Below are positions 52,187 through 60,614 of a stretch of 64,000 bases of DNA, one piece after another. The translations under genes were made by a program, and so were the position numbers. The stretch lies in the NCBI RefSeq assembly GCF_007991655.1, contig NZ_BJYT01000001.1, positions 434,001 to 498,000 on the forward strand, given 5' to 3'. The stretch is from Segetibacter aerophilus (lineage in GTDB: Bacteria > Bacteroidota > Bacteroidia > Chitinophagales > Chitinophagaceae). Positions within the stretch are counted from its first letter, which is position 1; each line of letters starts with the position of its first letter. The notes under the pieces were generated by a model that was not told the origin of the DNA, ran no database searches, and saw only the letters and a program-made list of their open reading frames with translations.

Positions 52187-52609
52187 TTATAATATTATGC
52201 CGGTACCTGCAATGTCGGCTACAGTTTTATTTTCTAAAATAGCCAGGGAGGCGTCTCTAACCTGCAACATTACCCTGTTGAGACCACAGTAATTTTCGTC
52301 GCAGTTTTTGCACTTGGTGTAGAAGTGAAGGCTTACGCAAGGCAGTAGAGAAATGGGACCATCCATTAATCGCATCACTGTCGCCAGTTTAATGTCAGCC
52401 GGGTTCTTTGCAAAAAGATAGCCTCCTCCTTTTCCTTTTTTGCTGTCTAGTATTCCCGCTTTTTTTAATTGTAGTAGAATGTTTTCCAGGAATTTTAGCG
52501 GGATTGTTTTTTGCTCTGATATTTCTGCAATCAAAATAGGCCTTTGCTTATCCTGTTGTGCCATATACATTAATGCTTTAAAAGCATATTGTGTCTTCAT
52601 TGAAAGCAT
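52187..52609 (-). CDS. Rrf2-family regulator with a possible iron-sulphur site
   Basis: A 140-residue protein starting MLSMKTQYAFKALMYMAQQD, the standard Rrf2 opening, with the winged helix (SEQKTIPLKFLENILLQLKK, then LDSKKGKGGGYLFAKNP). Four Cys at 91, 100, 103 and 108 (LLPCVSLHFY, KCKNCDENYCGL) form a C-x8-C-x2-C-x4-C arrangement that could bind an Fe-S cluster, as in IscR or NsrR, though the spacing differs from both. It is divergent from a methyltransferase gene 101 bases away and probably regulates that region. Confidence 0.87.
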   Translation of the reverse strand: MLSMKTQYAFKALMYMAQQDKQRPILIAEISEQKTIPLKFLENILLQLKKAGILDSKKGKGGGYLFAKNPADIKLATVMRLMDGPISLLPCVSLHFYTKCKNCDENYCGLNRVMLQVRDASLAILENKTVADIAGTGIIL

Positions 52610-52695
52610 AGAACCGGGTTTAATGAAATTAAAATTAGTGTTATTAATTATTACGTTTTGGATAAACCTTATTTCTACAGACTAGGTATGCAGTC

Positions 52696-52703
52696 TACTT
52701 TTG
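52696..52703 (+). promoter_or_regulatory. -7-like promoter box for the methyltransferase gene
   Basis: TACTTTTG, followed by C, is 8 bases upstream of the ATG at 52711, so transcription would start at or close to the start codon and the mRNA would be almost leaderless. TTTC lies about 24 bases further upstream. Confidence 0.4.
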
Positions 52704-52710
52704 CGTCCAG

Positions 52711-53355
52711 ATGAAAGGTAATTACAACAGCATCGCTCCTTTTTATGACTTTCTTTCGAAAGCGGTTTTTGGTACTGCTATTGTAAATGCCCAACAATTT
52801 TTAATACAAACGATCCCACCGAAAAGTATAGTATTAATTGTTGGAGGAGGAACAGGTTGGATCCTGGAAGAAATTTGCAAAGTGCATGCAGAAGGATTAC
52901 AGATCGTGTATGTAGAACCATCAGAAAAAATGGTAGCCATATCAAAGAAGAGAAATGCAGGCGGAAATAAGGTGAGTTTTATTAACGAAGCTATCCAAGA
53001 CGCTGCACCCAACAACAAATTTGATGTAGTAATAACTCCCTTTCTTTTTGATAACTTTTTACCGCCAACAGCGCAATGGGTTTTTGAGAAAATAGATCGG
53101 CTTTTGGTACCGGAAGGGTCATGGTTGTTTGCAGATTTTCAACTGGTAAGAAAGAGTGCGTGGTGGCAGTTTATCATGCTAAAGATTATGTATCTCTTCT
53201 TCCGCATTGTGTGCAGAATAGAAGCTAATCATTTGCCTGACACAGATGTATTGTTTGATCAACACGAATATAAATTGATCCGCTCTCAAACTTTTTTCAA
53301 GAATTTTATCTGTTCTTTTACCTATAGAAAATCAAAGGCGATTTATGCTACCTGA
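52711..53355 (+). CDS. Class I SAM-dependent methyltransferase
   Basis: A 214-residue protein. After MKGNYNSIAPFYDFLSKAVF, like the opening of UbiE/MenG-type enzymes, motif I reads IVLIVGGGTGWILEEI, the acidic end of strand 2 is VYVEPSEKMVAISKKR, and motif IV is KFDVVITPFLFDNFLPPTAQ. The substrate is unknown, and it lacks the full UbiE signature. A hydrophobic segment near residue 155 (WWQFIMLKIMYLFFRIVCRI) could attach it to the membrane. It is divergent from the Rrf2 regulator gene. Confidence 0.82.
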   Translation: MKGNYNSIAPFYDFLSKAVFGTAIVNAQQFLIQTIPPKSIVLIVGGGTGWILEEICKVHAEGLQIVYVEPSEKMVAISKKRNAGGNKVSFINEAIQDAAPNNKFDVVITPFLFDNFLPPTAQWVFEKIDRLLVPEGSWLFADFQLVRKSAWWQFIMLKIMYLFFRIVCRIEANHLPDTDVLFDQHEYKLIRSQTFFKNFICSFTYRKSKAIYAT

Positions 53356-53399
53356 CTAAAATTTTATTCCACCCGGTAATACATGTCCAACGCAAAGCA

Positions 53400-54035
53400 T
53401 CAAAAAGAGAAGCTTTTTATCTGGGCGATAAAATTTTGAAAAAGATCATATTGAGAAAAAGCATAGCCAAATATTACAAGTAATCCGATACCTGCTATCG
53501 CTCCAAACAGGTGAGCAGAATGGTTAATACTACCGCCACCTTTTCTGTCAAGATAGACTGTTACTCCTAGATATAAAAAGCCAAAAATAAAACCCGGGAT
53601 ACCGATAGGAATAAACAGAAGGCTGAGTTTAACCAGGGGGTTCAAAAAGATACCTGCAAATATTACGGCTGACACTGCACCACTTGCCCCTAAACTTCTA
53701 TAGGAATAATCGTTCTTGTGTTTACTAAAAGTCGGCAACAGGCAAAGAAACTGCGAGATGACATATAGGGCCACGTACAGTATCGGTCCTAAAGAGCCAA
53801 AGAGGTATTTGAAGTTCTCTTCAACTAAGCCGCCAAAGCTATAAAGCGAAAACATATTAAAAAGCAAGTGCGGGGGATCAGCATGTATGAGTGCACACGA
53901 AAAAAACCGGTACCACTGATTTTGATTGGTAATTGCAGGCGGATAAAAAATCATTTGTTCTGTAACCCTTGGATTGGAGAAAGCTGAAAAGGAAATGACA
54001 GAAGTTATAATAACGATGATTAAAGTAATGTTCAT
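53400..54035 (-). CDS. Rhomboid-family intramembrane serine protease
   Basis: A 211-residue polytopic protein with about six membrane segments. The nucleophile serine lies in LGASGAVSAVIF, the active-site histidine in INHSAHLFGAIAG, and the early conserved loop is HADPPHLLFNMFSLYSFGG (first His and Asn stabilise the oxyanion). All catalytic elements are present, so activity is expected. It cuts membrane proteins within or next to their helices. It follows rlmH by 20 bases on the same strand and is probably co-transcribed with it. Confidence 0.93.
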   Translation of the reverse strand: MNITLIIVIITSVISFSAFSNPRVTEQMIFYPPAITNQNQWYRFFSCALIHADPPHLLFNMFSLYSFGGLVEENFKYLFGSLGPILYVALYVISQFLCLLPTFSKHKNDYSYRSLGASGAVSAVIFAGIFLNPLVKLSLLFIPIGIPGFIFGFLYLGVTVYLDRKGGGSINHSAHLFGAIAGIGLLVIFGYAFSQYDLFQNFIAQIKSFSF

Positions 54036-54055
54036 ACGGGCGGCAAGTTAAAGAA

Positions 54056-54529
54056 TTATTCGTGATGGTATTTTTCGTTCCGAATGATCGTACACGCCCG
54101 ATAAACCTGCTCCGCCAACATCAATCTCACCAATTGATGCGGGAAAACAAGCGGAGAAAGTGACCATATAAAATTTGCTCTTGCCTTCACCTGCTCATCT
54201 ACGCCGAATGCGCCACCAATTAAGAAGACGAGATTTTTTGTGCTGTTATTTCCCCGCGACTCTATCATCGCTGCCACTTGCGGCGAATTAATTTCTTTCC
54301 CTTTTTCATCCAGCAGAACCAGGTAGTCGTCCTTTTGCAAGCCGGTTAAAATTGTTTGCGCTTCATTCTTCTTTATATCGCCTTCCAAAGAATTTGTCGT
54401 TTGTCGAGCCGGAGAAACTATTTTCCATTCCACAGGGTAATATTTCGAGATCCTTTTTGTAAAATCTTCTACCCCCTCCTTTACGTAGCTTTCATGTACT
54501 TTTCCCACTGACCATAATTGAATTTTCAT
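54056..54529 (-). CDS. rlmH: 23S rRNA (pseudouridine1915-N3)-methyltransferase
   Basis: A 157-residue protein, the normal RlmH length, starting MKIQLWSVGKVHESYVKEGV. The SPOUT-fold SAM site is visible in LVFLIGGAFGVDEQVKARAN and SLSPLVFPHQLVRLMLAEQV, followed by YRACTIIRNEKYHHE, the end shared by all RlmH proteins. It methylates pseudouridine 1915 in helix 69 of 23S rRNA on assembled 70S ribosomes. It is transcribed with the rhomboid gene. Confidence 0.97.
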   Translation of the reverse strand: MKIQLWSVGKVHESYVKEGVEDFTKRISKYYPVEWKIVSPARQTTNSLEGDIKKNEAQTILTGLQKDDYLVLLDEKGKEINSPQVAAMIESRGNNSTKNLVFLIGGAFGVDEQVKARANFIWSLSPLVFPHQLVRLMLAEQVYRACTIIRNEKYHHE

Positions 54530-54590
54530 AAGCCGAAGTTAATTTGCAGGGCACTCAATTTTGATGGGACAAAGAAATAAATTGCACAAT

Positions 54591-54598
54591 TACATTTG
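54591..54598 (+). promoter_or_regulatory. -7-like box next to the M1 peptidase start
   Basis: TACATTTG, followed by C, lies only 3 bases before the ATG at 54602. If used, transcription would start on the start codon and give a leaderless mRNA. A chance match cannot be excluded. Confidence 0.3.
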
Positions 54599-54601
54599 CT
54601 A

Positions 54602-56545
54602 ATGCCACGGTTGTTAATCATACTCGTTTTCTTATTTACTTCTGCTGCGCAGGCTCAAAATCAACATGAGCGTTTTTTTGAAATTGCAAAGAATAGCGGG
54701 TTTGGACTAAATGGAGCAGATTTTTTCCAAAACAATAAAATGAACTTTTACGATGTCAAGTACCTAAAAATCGACATCACTGTACAACCTAAGAGCAAAT
54801 TCATTACGGCTAATTGCAGTTACAAAGTTTTGGTAAGCCAGGCTTTAGACACTTTCGCCATTGAATTTAAACAAAACATGGAGCTCGACTCGGTGTATCT
54901 AAATAATACCAAAGCAGCTTTTACCCGAGCCAATGATCATATTTACGTTCCGTTGCAACCTGTCGCAACAGCGGGAACTTTGCTTAATCTTTCTTTTTAT
55001 TACAAGGGAAATGTTGCTGCAGGTTTTTTCGCGGGAACAGATGCAAACGGCCTTGATTATTCCGCGAGTCTTTCAGAGGCTTTCCAGGCTCGTGAATGGT
55101 TTCCGGCTAAGCAGCTTTTAAATGACAAAATTGATTCTACCGATATTTGGATTACTACGGGCAGCGCTTTTAAATCCGGTTCAAACGGGCTTTTAAAAAC
55201 AGTCATTGACTTGCCCGGCAATTTGAAGCAATACAGGTGGTCTTGTCGCTATCCCTTAAGTTACTACATGCCGAGTGTTGCCGTTGGAAACTACCTTGAA
55301 TATAACAATTACGCAAAACCTGCCTCAATAGCTCCAGACTCTATCTTGGTTCAGAACCTGGTCTACAACAGCGTGCCTTATTTTAACCAGGTCAAACCGC
55401 AACTCGACAAGACGCCCCGCTTCATTGAAAAGTTCAGCGAGCTGTTCGGTATCTATCCTTTCTATAGAGAAAAGTATGGCCATTCCCAGGCAGACATTGG
55501 TGGGGGAATGGAGCATGCAACAATGACAACGATAAAAAATTTCGAAGAACAATTGGTTGCCCACGAGCTGGCTCACCAGTGGTTTGGTGATAATGTTACC
55601 TGCGCCTCATGGAATGACATTTGGGTGAATGAGAGTTTTGCTACCTACAGTCAATACCTGGCTGTCGAATACCTGCCGGCTCTTTTTCCAACCACGGCGG
55701 CCAAGACCATGGCTGACTTTCACAGCAACGCAATGTCTTCTCCCGCCGGCAGTGTCTATGTTCCGCCTGCTGATAGTTATAATGAAGGAAGAATTTTTAG
55801 TTACAGGCTAACCTATGCAAAGGGAGCGACCGCACTTCATAACCTTCGTTTCGAGATGCAAAACGATACCCTGTTTTTTAATACGCTTAAAAGATATCAG
55901 CAACAGTTTGCCAATTCTTTTGCAACCACAGCTGATTTTAAAGCAGTTGCAGAACAGGTTAGTGGCAAGAACCTGACTAATTTTTTCAATCAAAAAATCT
56001 ATGGTGAAGGGTACCCGATTTATGATGTTACCTACTTAAAGCATGGAAACGACAGTCTTGTTTTGCAAGTGCATCAGACTACATCAGCACCTGCTACAAC
56101 CCCTTTTTTTTCTGGTTTAATGGAGTACAAGATTTTATCGGCGCAGGGCGATACAACAATCAGATTAAATCAAACTGCTCCCGATCAAACCTTTTCTATT
56201 TTTTATCCTAAAAAGCCTAATGGCGTAATTGTAGATCCAAATAACTGGGTGTTAGACGGGGTAGGGACTATTAAAGAAGGAGTGTCTACGCAGCCTACTT
56301 CGAATGATTTTATAACTGTTTTTCCAAATCCGGTAAAAGACAATATATCTATTCGGCTACCCGTAAATAGGTATAGTTTGATCAGGGTGATTGATGTAAA
56401 CGGAAGGCTTCTTGCTAATTATACAATACCTGCCGGAACTACTTTGTTCAAACAAAACCTCCATCTTCCAACCGGCATTTACTTCCTTTATTTTTTCGGA
56501 AGCAACCGATCTGATGTTCGCAAAATATTGGTAAGTGGAAGATAA
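54602..56545 (+). CDS. M1-family metallopeptidase with type IX sorting domain
   Basis: A 647-residue secreted peptidase. The start MPRLLIILVFLFTSAAQAQN gives a signal peptide. An N-terminal beta domain precedes the gluzincin domain with GGMEHATMTT (exopeptidase-type motif with H in place of the usual N) and zinc site HELAHQWFGDNVTC plus E in WVNESFATYSQ. The C-terminal about 85 residues (FITVFPNPVKDNISIRLPVN, LPTGIYFLYFFG) are a type A sorting domain, so it leaves the cell by the type IX system. It is a surface or secreted aminopeptidase-like enzyme. It is followed by repeat copy L. Confidence 0.92.
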   Translation: MPRLLIILVFLFTSAAQAQNQHERFFEIAKNSGFGLNGADFFQNNKMNFYDVKYLKIDITVQPKSKFITANCSYKVLVSQALDTFAIEFKQNMELDSVYLNNTKAAFTRANDHIYVPLQPVATAGTLLNLSFYYKGNVAAGFFAGTDANGLDYSASLSEAFQAREWFPAKQLLNDKIDSTDIWITTGSAFKSGSNGLLKTVIDLPGNLKQYRWSCRYPLSYYMPSVAVGNYLEYNNYAKPASIAPDSILVQNLVYNSVPYFNQVKPQLDKTPRFIEKFSELFGIYPFYREKYGHSQADIGGGMEHATMTTIKNFEEQLVAHELAHQWFGDNVTCASWNDIWVNESFATYSQYLAVEYLPALFPTTAAKTMADFHSNAMSSPAGSVYVPPADSYNEGRIFSYRLTYAKGATALHNLRFEMQNDTLFFNTLKRYQQQFANSFATTADFKAVAEQVSGKNLTNFFNQKIYGEGYPIYDVTYLKHGNDSLVLQVHQTTSAPATTPFFSGLMEYKILSAQGDTTIRLNQTAPDQTFSIFYPKKPNGVIVDPNNWVLDGVGTIKEGVSTQPTSNDFITVFPNPVKDNISIRLPVNRYSLIRVIDVNGRLLANYTIPAGTTLFKQNLHLPTGIYFLYFFGSNRSDVRKILVSGR

Positions 56546-56569
56546 AAAGTAAGTATAGGGATTTGGTAT

Positions 56570-56620
56570 CAAGCTTAAGTACTCACCTCGGCGTTCGTTG
56601 CGTCGCACACTGCAGCTTTG
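56570..56620 (-). repeat. Dispersed intergenic repeat, copy L (GCG-A-CGC form)
   Basis: On the minus strand the core is GCAGTGTGCGACGCAACGAA (within 56592-56616); the right part is diverged. It lies between convergent genes. Confidence 0.6.
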
Positions 56621-56726
56621 GGTGATTTTATCACCGTTTTCCGTTTCCCTAAAATTACAAATGAGGTCACAAAAAAGACGTGTGCGCCTTTGCCTTCTTT
56701 GCCTGTAAACTTCGCTCAGAACGTAT

Positions 56727-57533
56727 CTAAGCGATTAAGCAAGTGTAGCCCTCAGGAAAAGAAAATTCTAAGTTGGAGGTTTGTTCAAAAATACCAAACA
56801 CTGTACTTCCGGAACCGGTCATCGAAGCATATAGGGCTCCTTTTTCGTACAGTTGTTCCTTTAAGTTTTTTATTGCAGGGTATAGATCGAAAACTGTTTT
56901 CTCAAAATCATTTACCAGCTCGTTTTTCCAAGTAGGTATTGGTTGCTTTATAATCTCGCTAACGCTCTTTAGTGGTCGGGCGGGCGTTAGCCTGGCAAAA
57001 GCTTCCTTGGTTGACACATGTATTCCAGGGTTAACCAACACAATTTTATATGACGCCAGATCTAATTCAACACGCGTCAGATTTTCTCCCCGTCCTGTAG
57101 CAAAGCAAGGTTTATTAATTATGAAAAACGGGCAATCGCTGCCTAATTGTAGCGCGTAGCTGATAAGTTTTTCTTCGGAAAGCTGTAGCTGAAAATGCTT
57201 GTTAAGCATGTTAAGCATAAAAGCACCGTCTGCGCTTCCTCCACCTAAACCTGCACCCATGGGAATGGCTTTGTGCAAATGAATAGTAACAGCAGGCAAA
57301 TCAGGAAAATCTTTCTTTAGAAGATGATAAGCTTTTACACAAAGATTATCGTCGATCGCACCGTTAACGGGCAAGCCGGTTGTCTGAAAACTAAAATCTT
57401 GAGATGGGATAATCTCCAAAGCATCTTTTATAGCAACAGGGTAAAAGACAGTTTCCAGGCTGTGGTATCCATCAGCTCTTTTGCCAATAACCTGTAAGCC
57501 TAAGTTGATTTTACAATTCGGAAAAAGAACCAC
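56727..57533 (-). CDS. ispE: 4-diphosphocytidyl-2-C-methyl-D-erythritol kinase
   Basis: A 268-residue GHMP kinase of the non-mevalonate isoprenoid pathway. It starts with ILFPNCKINLGLQVIGKRAD-like sequence (VLFPNCKINLGLQVIGKRADGYH, the K-I-N-L-G-L substrate loop), the ATP loop is PMGAGLGGGSADGAFML, and the third motif is YASMTGSGSTVFG. It phosphorylates CDP-methylerythritol in the cytosol. The gene is single; a degenerate repeat (copy M) lies upstream of its start. Confidence 0.96.
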   Translation of the reverse strand: MVLFPNCKINLGLQVIGKRADGYHSLETVFYPVAIKDALEIIPSQDFSFQTTGLPVNGAIDDNLCVKAYHLLKKDFPDLPAVTIHLHKAIPMGAGLGGGSADGAFMLNMLNKHFQLQLSEEKLISYALQLGSDCPFFIINKPCFATGRGENLTRVELDLASYKIVLVNPGIHVSTKEAFARLTPARPLKSVSEIIKQPIPTWKNELVNDFEKTVFDLYPAIKNLKEQLYEKGALYASMTGSGSTVFGIFEQTSNLEFSFPEGYTCLIA

Positions 57534-57683
57534 GATTTATTTGATTAGAAGGATTACAGAAAGTAGAACCGGGATTTATTGAATTAGAAGGATTGATGGG
57601 AAATAGAATGATAAAAGAATCTGAAAATTGAAACATTTTGTAGGAGTGGAGCTGAAGCCTGTTTTAACTTCTAAAGATGAACG

Positions 57684-57721
57684 GAGCGTCGCAACGGTGC
57701 TGCTATGAAAACAAATGCGGG
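57684..57721 (+). repeat. Degenerate dispersed repeat, copy M
   Basis: GAGCGTCGCAACGGTG, then CTGCTATGAAAACAAATGCGGG, shows a disturbed palindrome and a shortened right part. It may be an old copy of the family; this is the weakest member. Confidence 0.35.
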
Positions 57722-57792
57722 AAACCCTAGTAGCTTTACTAAAAAATAAAATCTTCCTTACAATTCAAACAAACCCGTGAATCGTAGTTGTA

Positions 57793-58380
57793 TCACTTCT
57801 TCCTCTTATTCAATTCGTCTCTGATAGAAATAGCTCTTATATAATCTTCCTGTTCAAGTACTTCGTTTAGCAGCGTATTTAATTCTTCGATACTCAGGCC
57901 GCTAAGATCATCACGACTTCCCGGCTCAGCGGTAGTAGAGACAGAAGATTTTTTCTTGGTAGCGCCAGAGTCTTCCATCAATATACCCGCGCTTTCAAGT
58001 ATATGATCATAGGTGTAAACAGGACATCCAAAGCGAACGGCCAAAGCTAAAGCGTCGCTCGTACGACTATCTATTTCTATCGTGTCGTGCTCATTGATGC
58101 AAACCAATTTAGAATAAAAAATTCCTTCCTGAAGATCACTGATTACTATTTCCTGTAGGTCTACGTTGAAAGCATTCATGAAGTTTTTGAGCAAGTCGTG
58201 AGTTAATGGGCGGCTTGGTTGCATTCTCTCGAGCGCTACTGCAATTGCCTGCGCCTCAAATCCTCCAATAACTATCGGTAACCGGCGAAGTCCATTTACT
58301 TCGCCTAACACTACCGCATATGAATGCGTCTGAGTTATGCTATGTGACAATGCTACAATTTCCAGTTCTATTTTCTTCAT
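57793..58380 (-). CDS. Bifunctional nuclease-family protein with UVR motif
   Basis: A 195-residue protein. Residues about 1-150 form the BFN (DUF151) domain: MKKIELEIVALSHSITQTHS, LPIVIGGFEAQAIAVALERM, RPLTHDLLKNFMNAFNVD and the acidic pair near SRTSDALALAVRFGCPVYTY. Residues about 160-195 form a UvrB/UvrC motif (LSIEELNTLLNEVLEQEDYI, RAISIRDELNKRKK). Related proteins cleave DNA and RNA in plants and thermophiles; the bacterial role is not settled. The UVR tail suggests contact with nucleic-acid repair proteins. A -7-like box lies 32 bases before the start. Confidence 0.9.
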   Translation of the reverse strand: MKKIELEIVALSHSITQTHSYAVVLGEVNGLRRLPIVIGGFEAQAIAVALERMQPSRPLTHDLLKNFMNAFNVDLQEIVISDLQEGIFYSKLVCINEHDTIEIDSRTSDALALAVRFGCPVYTYDHILESAGILMEDSGATKKKSSVSTTAEPGSRDDLSGLSIEELNTLLNEVLEQEDYIRAISIRDELNKRKK

Positions 58381-58411
58381 ACCTGCTATTCTTCAGAATG
58401 TAAATTATGCG

Positions 58412-58419
58412 CAAATGTA
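58412..58419 (-). promoter_or_regulatory. -7-like promoter box for the BFN gene
   Basis: TACATTTG on the minus strand, followed by CGC, is 31 bases upstream of the ATG at 58380. The identical TACATTTGCGC also lies in front of the divergent thrS gene. Confidence 0.45.
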
Positions 58420-58541
58420 AAGATTTAGGATTTCATATTTTTGTATCTCGTCAATTGATATTGAATTTTTATAGAATAAGGTTTTTTCGCGCAAAGAATT
58501 AAAGCTCAGTTAACAATTAATAACCTCTGCTGATAGTTTGT

Positions 58542-58549
58542 TACATTTG
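58542..58549 (+). promoter_or_regulatory. -7-like promoter box for thrS
   Basis: TACATTTG, followed by CGC, is 24 bases upstream of the thrS ATG at 58574. It is the same 11 bases as the BFN box on the other strand. The -33 position shows no clear TTTG. Confidence 0.45.
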
Positions 58550-58573
58550 CGCTCTTTAAATTGTAATCCTTTT

Positions 58574-60514
58574 ATGATCAATGTTTCTTTTCCTGATGGT
58601 GCAATAAGGCAGTATGAAAATGGTAGTTCGGCTATGGATATTGCAAAATCGATCAGCGAAGGACTTGCCCGCAAAGTGTTAGCGGCAAAGGTGGACGGAC
58701 AGGTCTGGGATCTATCAAGGCCCATTGATCACGATGTGTCTTTGCAACTGTTAACCTGGAACGAAATAGAAGGAAAATCCACCTTCTGGCATTCGTCTGC
58801 GCATTTAATGGCGGAAGCTTTAGAAGCAGTTTTTCCCGGAGTAAAACTTGGGATTGGCCCAGCCATAGAAAAAGGATTTTATTACGACATCGACTTAGGG
58901 GACAGGCAAATAACAGAAGAAGATTTACGAAAGCTCGAGGTGAAGATGGCTGAGTTGGCAAAAACGAATTCTGTTTATCAAAGGAAGGAAGTAAGTAAAG
59001 CTGATGCAGTAGAGTACTTTACCCAAAAGGGCGACGAATATAAATTGGAATTGATCGACGGTCTCAATGATGGAGAGATCACTTTTTATACCCAGGGAAA
59101 TTTTACTGACTTGTGTCGTGGACCGCATATCCCTAACACTGGTTTTATAAAAGCTATTAAGCTTACAAACATAGCCGGGGCTTATTGGCGTGGCGATGAA
59201 AAACGTAAAATGCTTACGCGCATTTATGGTGTAACATTTCCGAACCAGAAGGAACTGGATGAGTACGTCACTTTGCTTGAAGAGGCAAAGAAAAGAGATC
59301 ACCGCAAACTTGGGAAGGAGCTGGAGTTATTTACGTTTTCCGAGAGAGTAGGATTAGGTCTGCCATTGTGGCTTCCAAAAGGGGCGATGTTAAGAGAAAG
59401 CCTGCAACAGTTTTTACAGAAGGCTCAAATCGAGACAGGCTATCTTCCGGTAATCACTCCTCACATTGGCCATAAAAATTTGTATGTCACAAGTGGTCAC
59501 TACGAAAAATACGGCAAAGACAGCTTTCAGCCGATTAGGACTCCGCAGGAAGGAGAGGAATTTTTTCTGAAGCCAATGAACTGCCCGCATCATTGCGAGA
59601 TTTACAAAGCTGTTCCAAGAAGTTATAAAGATTTACCGCTTCGGCTCGCCGAATTTGGTACAGTTTATCGTTATGAGCAACACGGCGAATTACACGGACT
59701 AACTCGCGTACGCGGTTTTACACAAGACGATGCTCACTTGTTTTGCAGGCCCGACCAGGTGAACGATGAGTTTAAGAAGGTGATAGACCTTGTTCTATAT
59801 GTTTTTAAGTCGTTAAGCTTTAAAGATTATACGGCACAAATTTCATTAAGAGATAAAGAAGACAGATCTAAATACATAGGGACAGATGAGAACTGGGAGA
59901 TTGCAGAACAAGCAATTATTGAGGCTTCTGCCGAAAAAGGACTGTCAACTGTGATAGAATATGGAGAAGCTGCGTTTTATGGCCCAAAACTTGACTTCAT
60001 GGTGAAGGATGCCATCGGACGTAAATGGCAGCTAGGCACAATCCAGGTCGATTACAATTTGCCTGAAAGGTTCGACCTGACATATATAGGTGAAGACAAC
60101 GCGAAACATCGGCCGGTAATGATCCACCGGGCACCGTTTGGTTCAATGGAGCGTTTCATAGCAGTGTTAATTGAGCACTGTGCTGGGAAGTTTCCACTGT
60201 GGCTTGCACCAACCCAGGCGGTAATATTACCTATAAGCGATAAGTTTATTGAATATGCTGAAGAAGTAAAAAGCAGACTTAAAAAGTCTGATATAAGAGT
60301 GGAGGTAGATGAGCGAAACGAAAAGATAGGCCGAAAAATCAGGGAAGCGGAAATGAATAAAGTTCCTTACATGTTGGTGGTCGGAGAAAAAGAAGTAGCA
60401 GAAGGTAAAGTAGCACTAAGGAAACAGGCGAAAGGCGATTTAGGAACAAAAACGGTAGATGAAGCAATTGAATTTTTGAAAGAAGAAATAGATAGTAAAA
60501 GAGCTTTCGATTAA
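58574..60514 (+). CDS. thrS: Threonyl-tRNA synthetase
   Basis: A 646-residue class II synthetase, the normal length. The start [20 protein letters not shown] begins the TGS domain (residues 1-60); an upstream TTG at 58538 would overlap the promoter box and is not used. The editing domain has H-x-x-x-H in [11 protein letters not shown] and the C/H of [10 protein letters not shown] lies in the catalytic part, with motif 2 [19 protein letters not shown], motif 3 [13 protein letters not shown] and an anticodon-binding end. It charges tRNA-Thr. It is 100 bases upstream of infC, the usual pairing. Confidence 0.97.
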   Translation: MINVSFPDGAIRQYENGSSAMDIAKSISEGLARKVLAAKVDGQVWDLSRPIDHDVSLQLLTWNEIEGKSTFWHSSAHLMAEALEAVFPGVKLGIGPAIEKGFYYDIDLGDRQITEEDLRKLEVKMAELAKTNSVYQRKEVSKADAVEYFTQKGDEYKLELIDGLNDGEITFYTQGNFTDLCRGPHIPNTGFIKAIKLTNIAGAYWRGDEKRKMLTRIYGVTFPNQKELDEYVTLLEEAKKRDHRKLGKELELFTFSERVGLGLPLWLPKGAMLRESLQQFLQKAQIETGYLPVITPHIGHKNLYVTSGHYEKYGKDSFQPIRTPQEGEEFFLKPMNCPHHCEIYKAVPRSYKDLPLRLAEFGTVYRYEQHGELHGLTRVRGFTQDDAHLFCRPDQVNDEFKKVIDLVLYVFKSLSFKDYTAQISLRDKEDRSKYIGTDENWEIAEQAIIEASAEKGLSTVIEYGEAAFYGPKLDFMVKDAIGRKWQLGTIQVDYNLPERFDLTYIGEDNAKHRPVMIHRAPFGSMERFIAVLIEHCAGKFPLWLAPTQAVILPISDKFIEYAEEVKSRLKKSDIRVEVDERNEKIGRKIREAEMNKVPYMLVVGEKEVAEGKVALRKQAKGDLGTKTVDEAIEFLKEEIDSKRAFD

Positions 60515-60614
60515 TTTGTTATTTTTACTTATATGAGATAAGAGGATTAGAATGAATGATTTTTGAATTAATTTTAAAAAAAACAAAAAATAAATAGTAA
60601 CCAAAAAAAGATTA

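Noticed and set aside
3338-57699. Dispersed repeat as an RNA hairpin or terminator
   Set aside because: The palindrome has a one-base centre and no T run follows, and several copies sit behind separate real terminators, so a terminator role is not supported.
58538-58573. Upstream TTG start for thrS
   Set aside because: It overlaps the -7-like box; ThrRS proteins begin at the TGS strand that starts at 58574.
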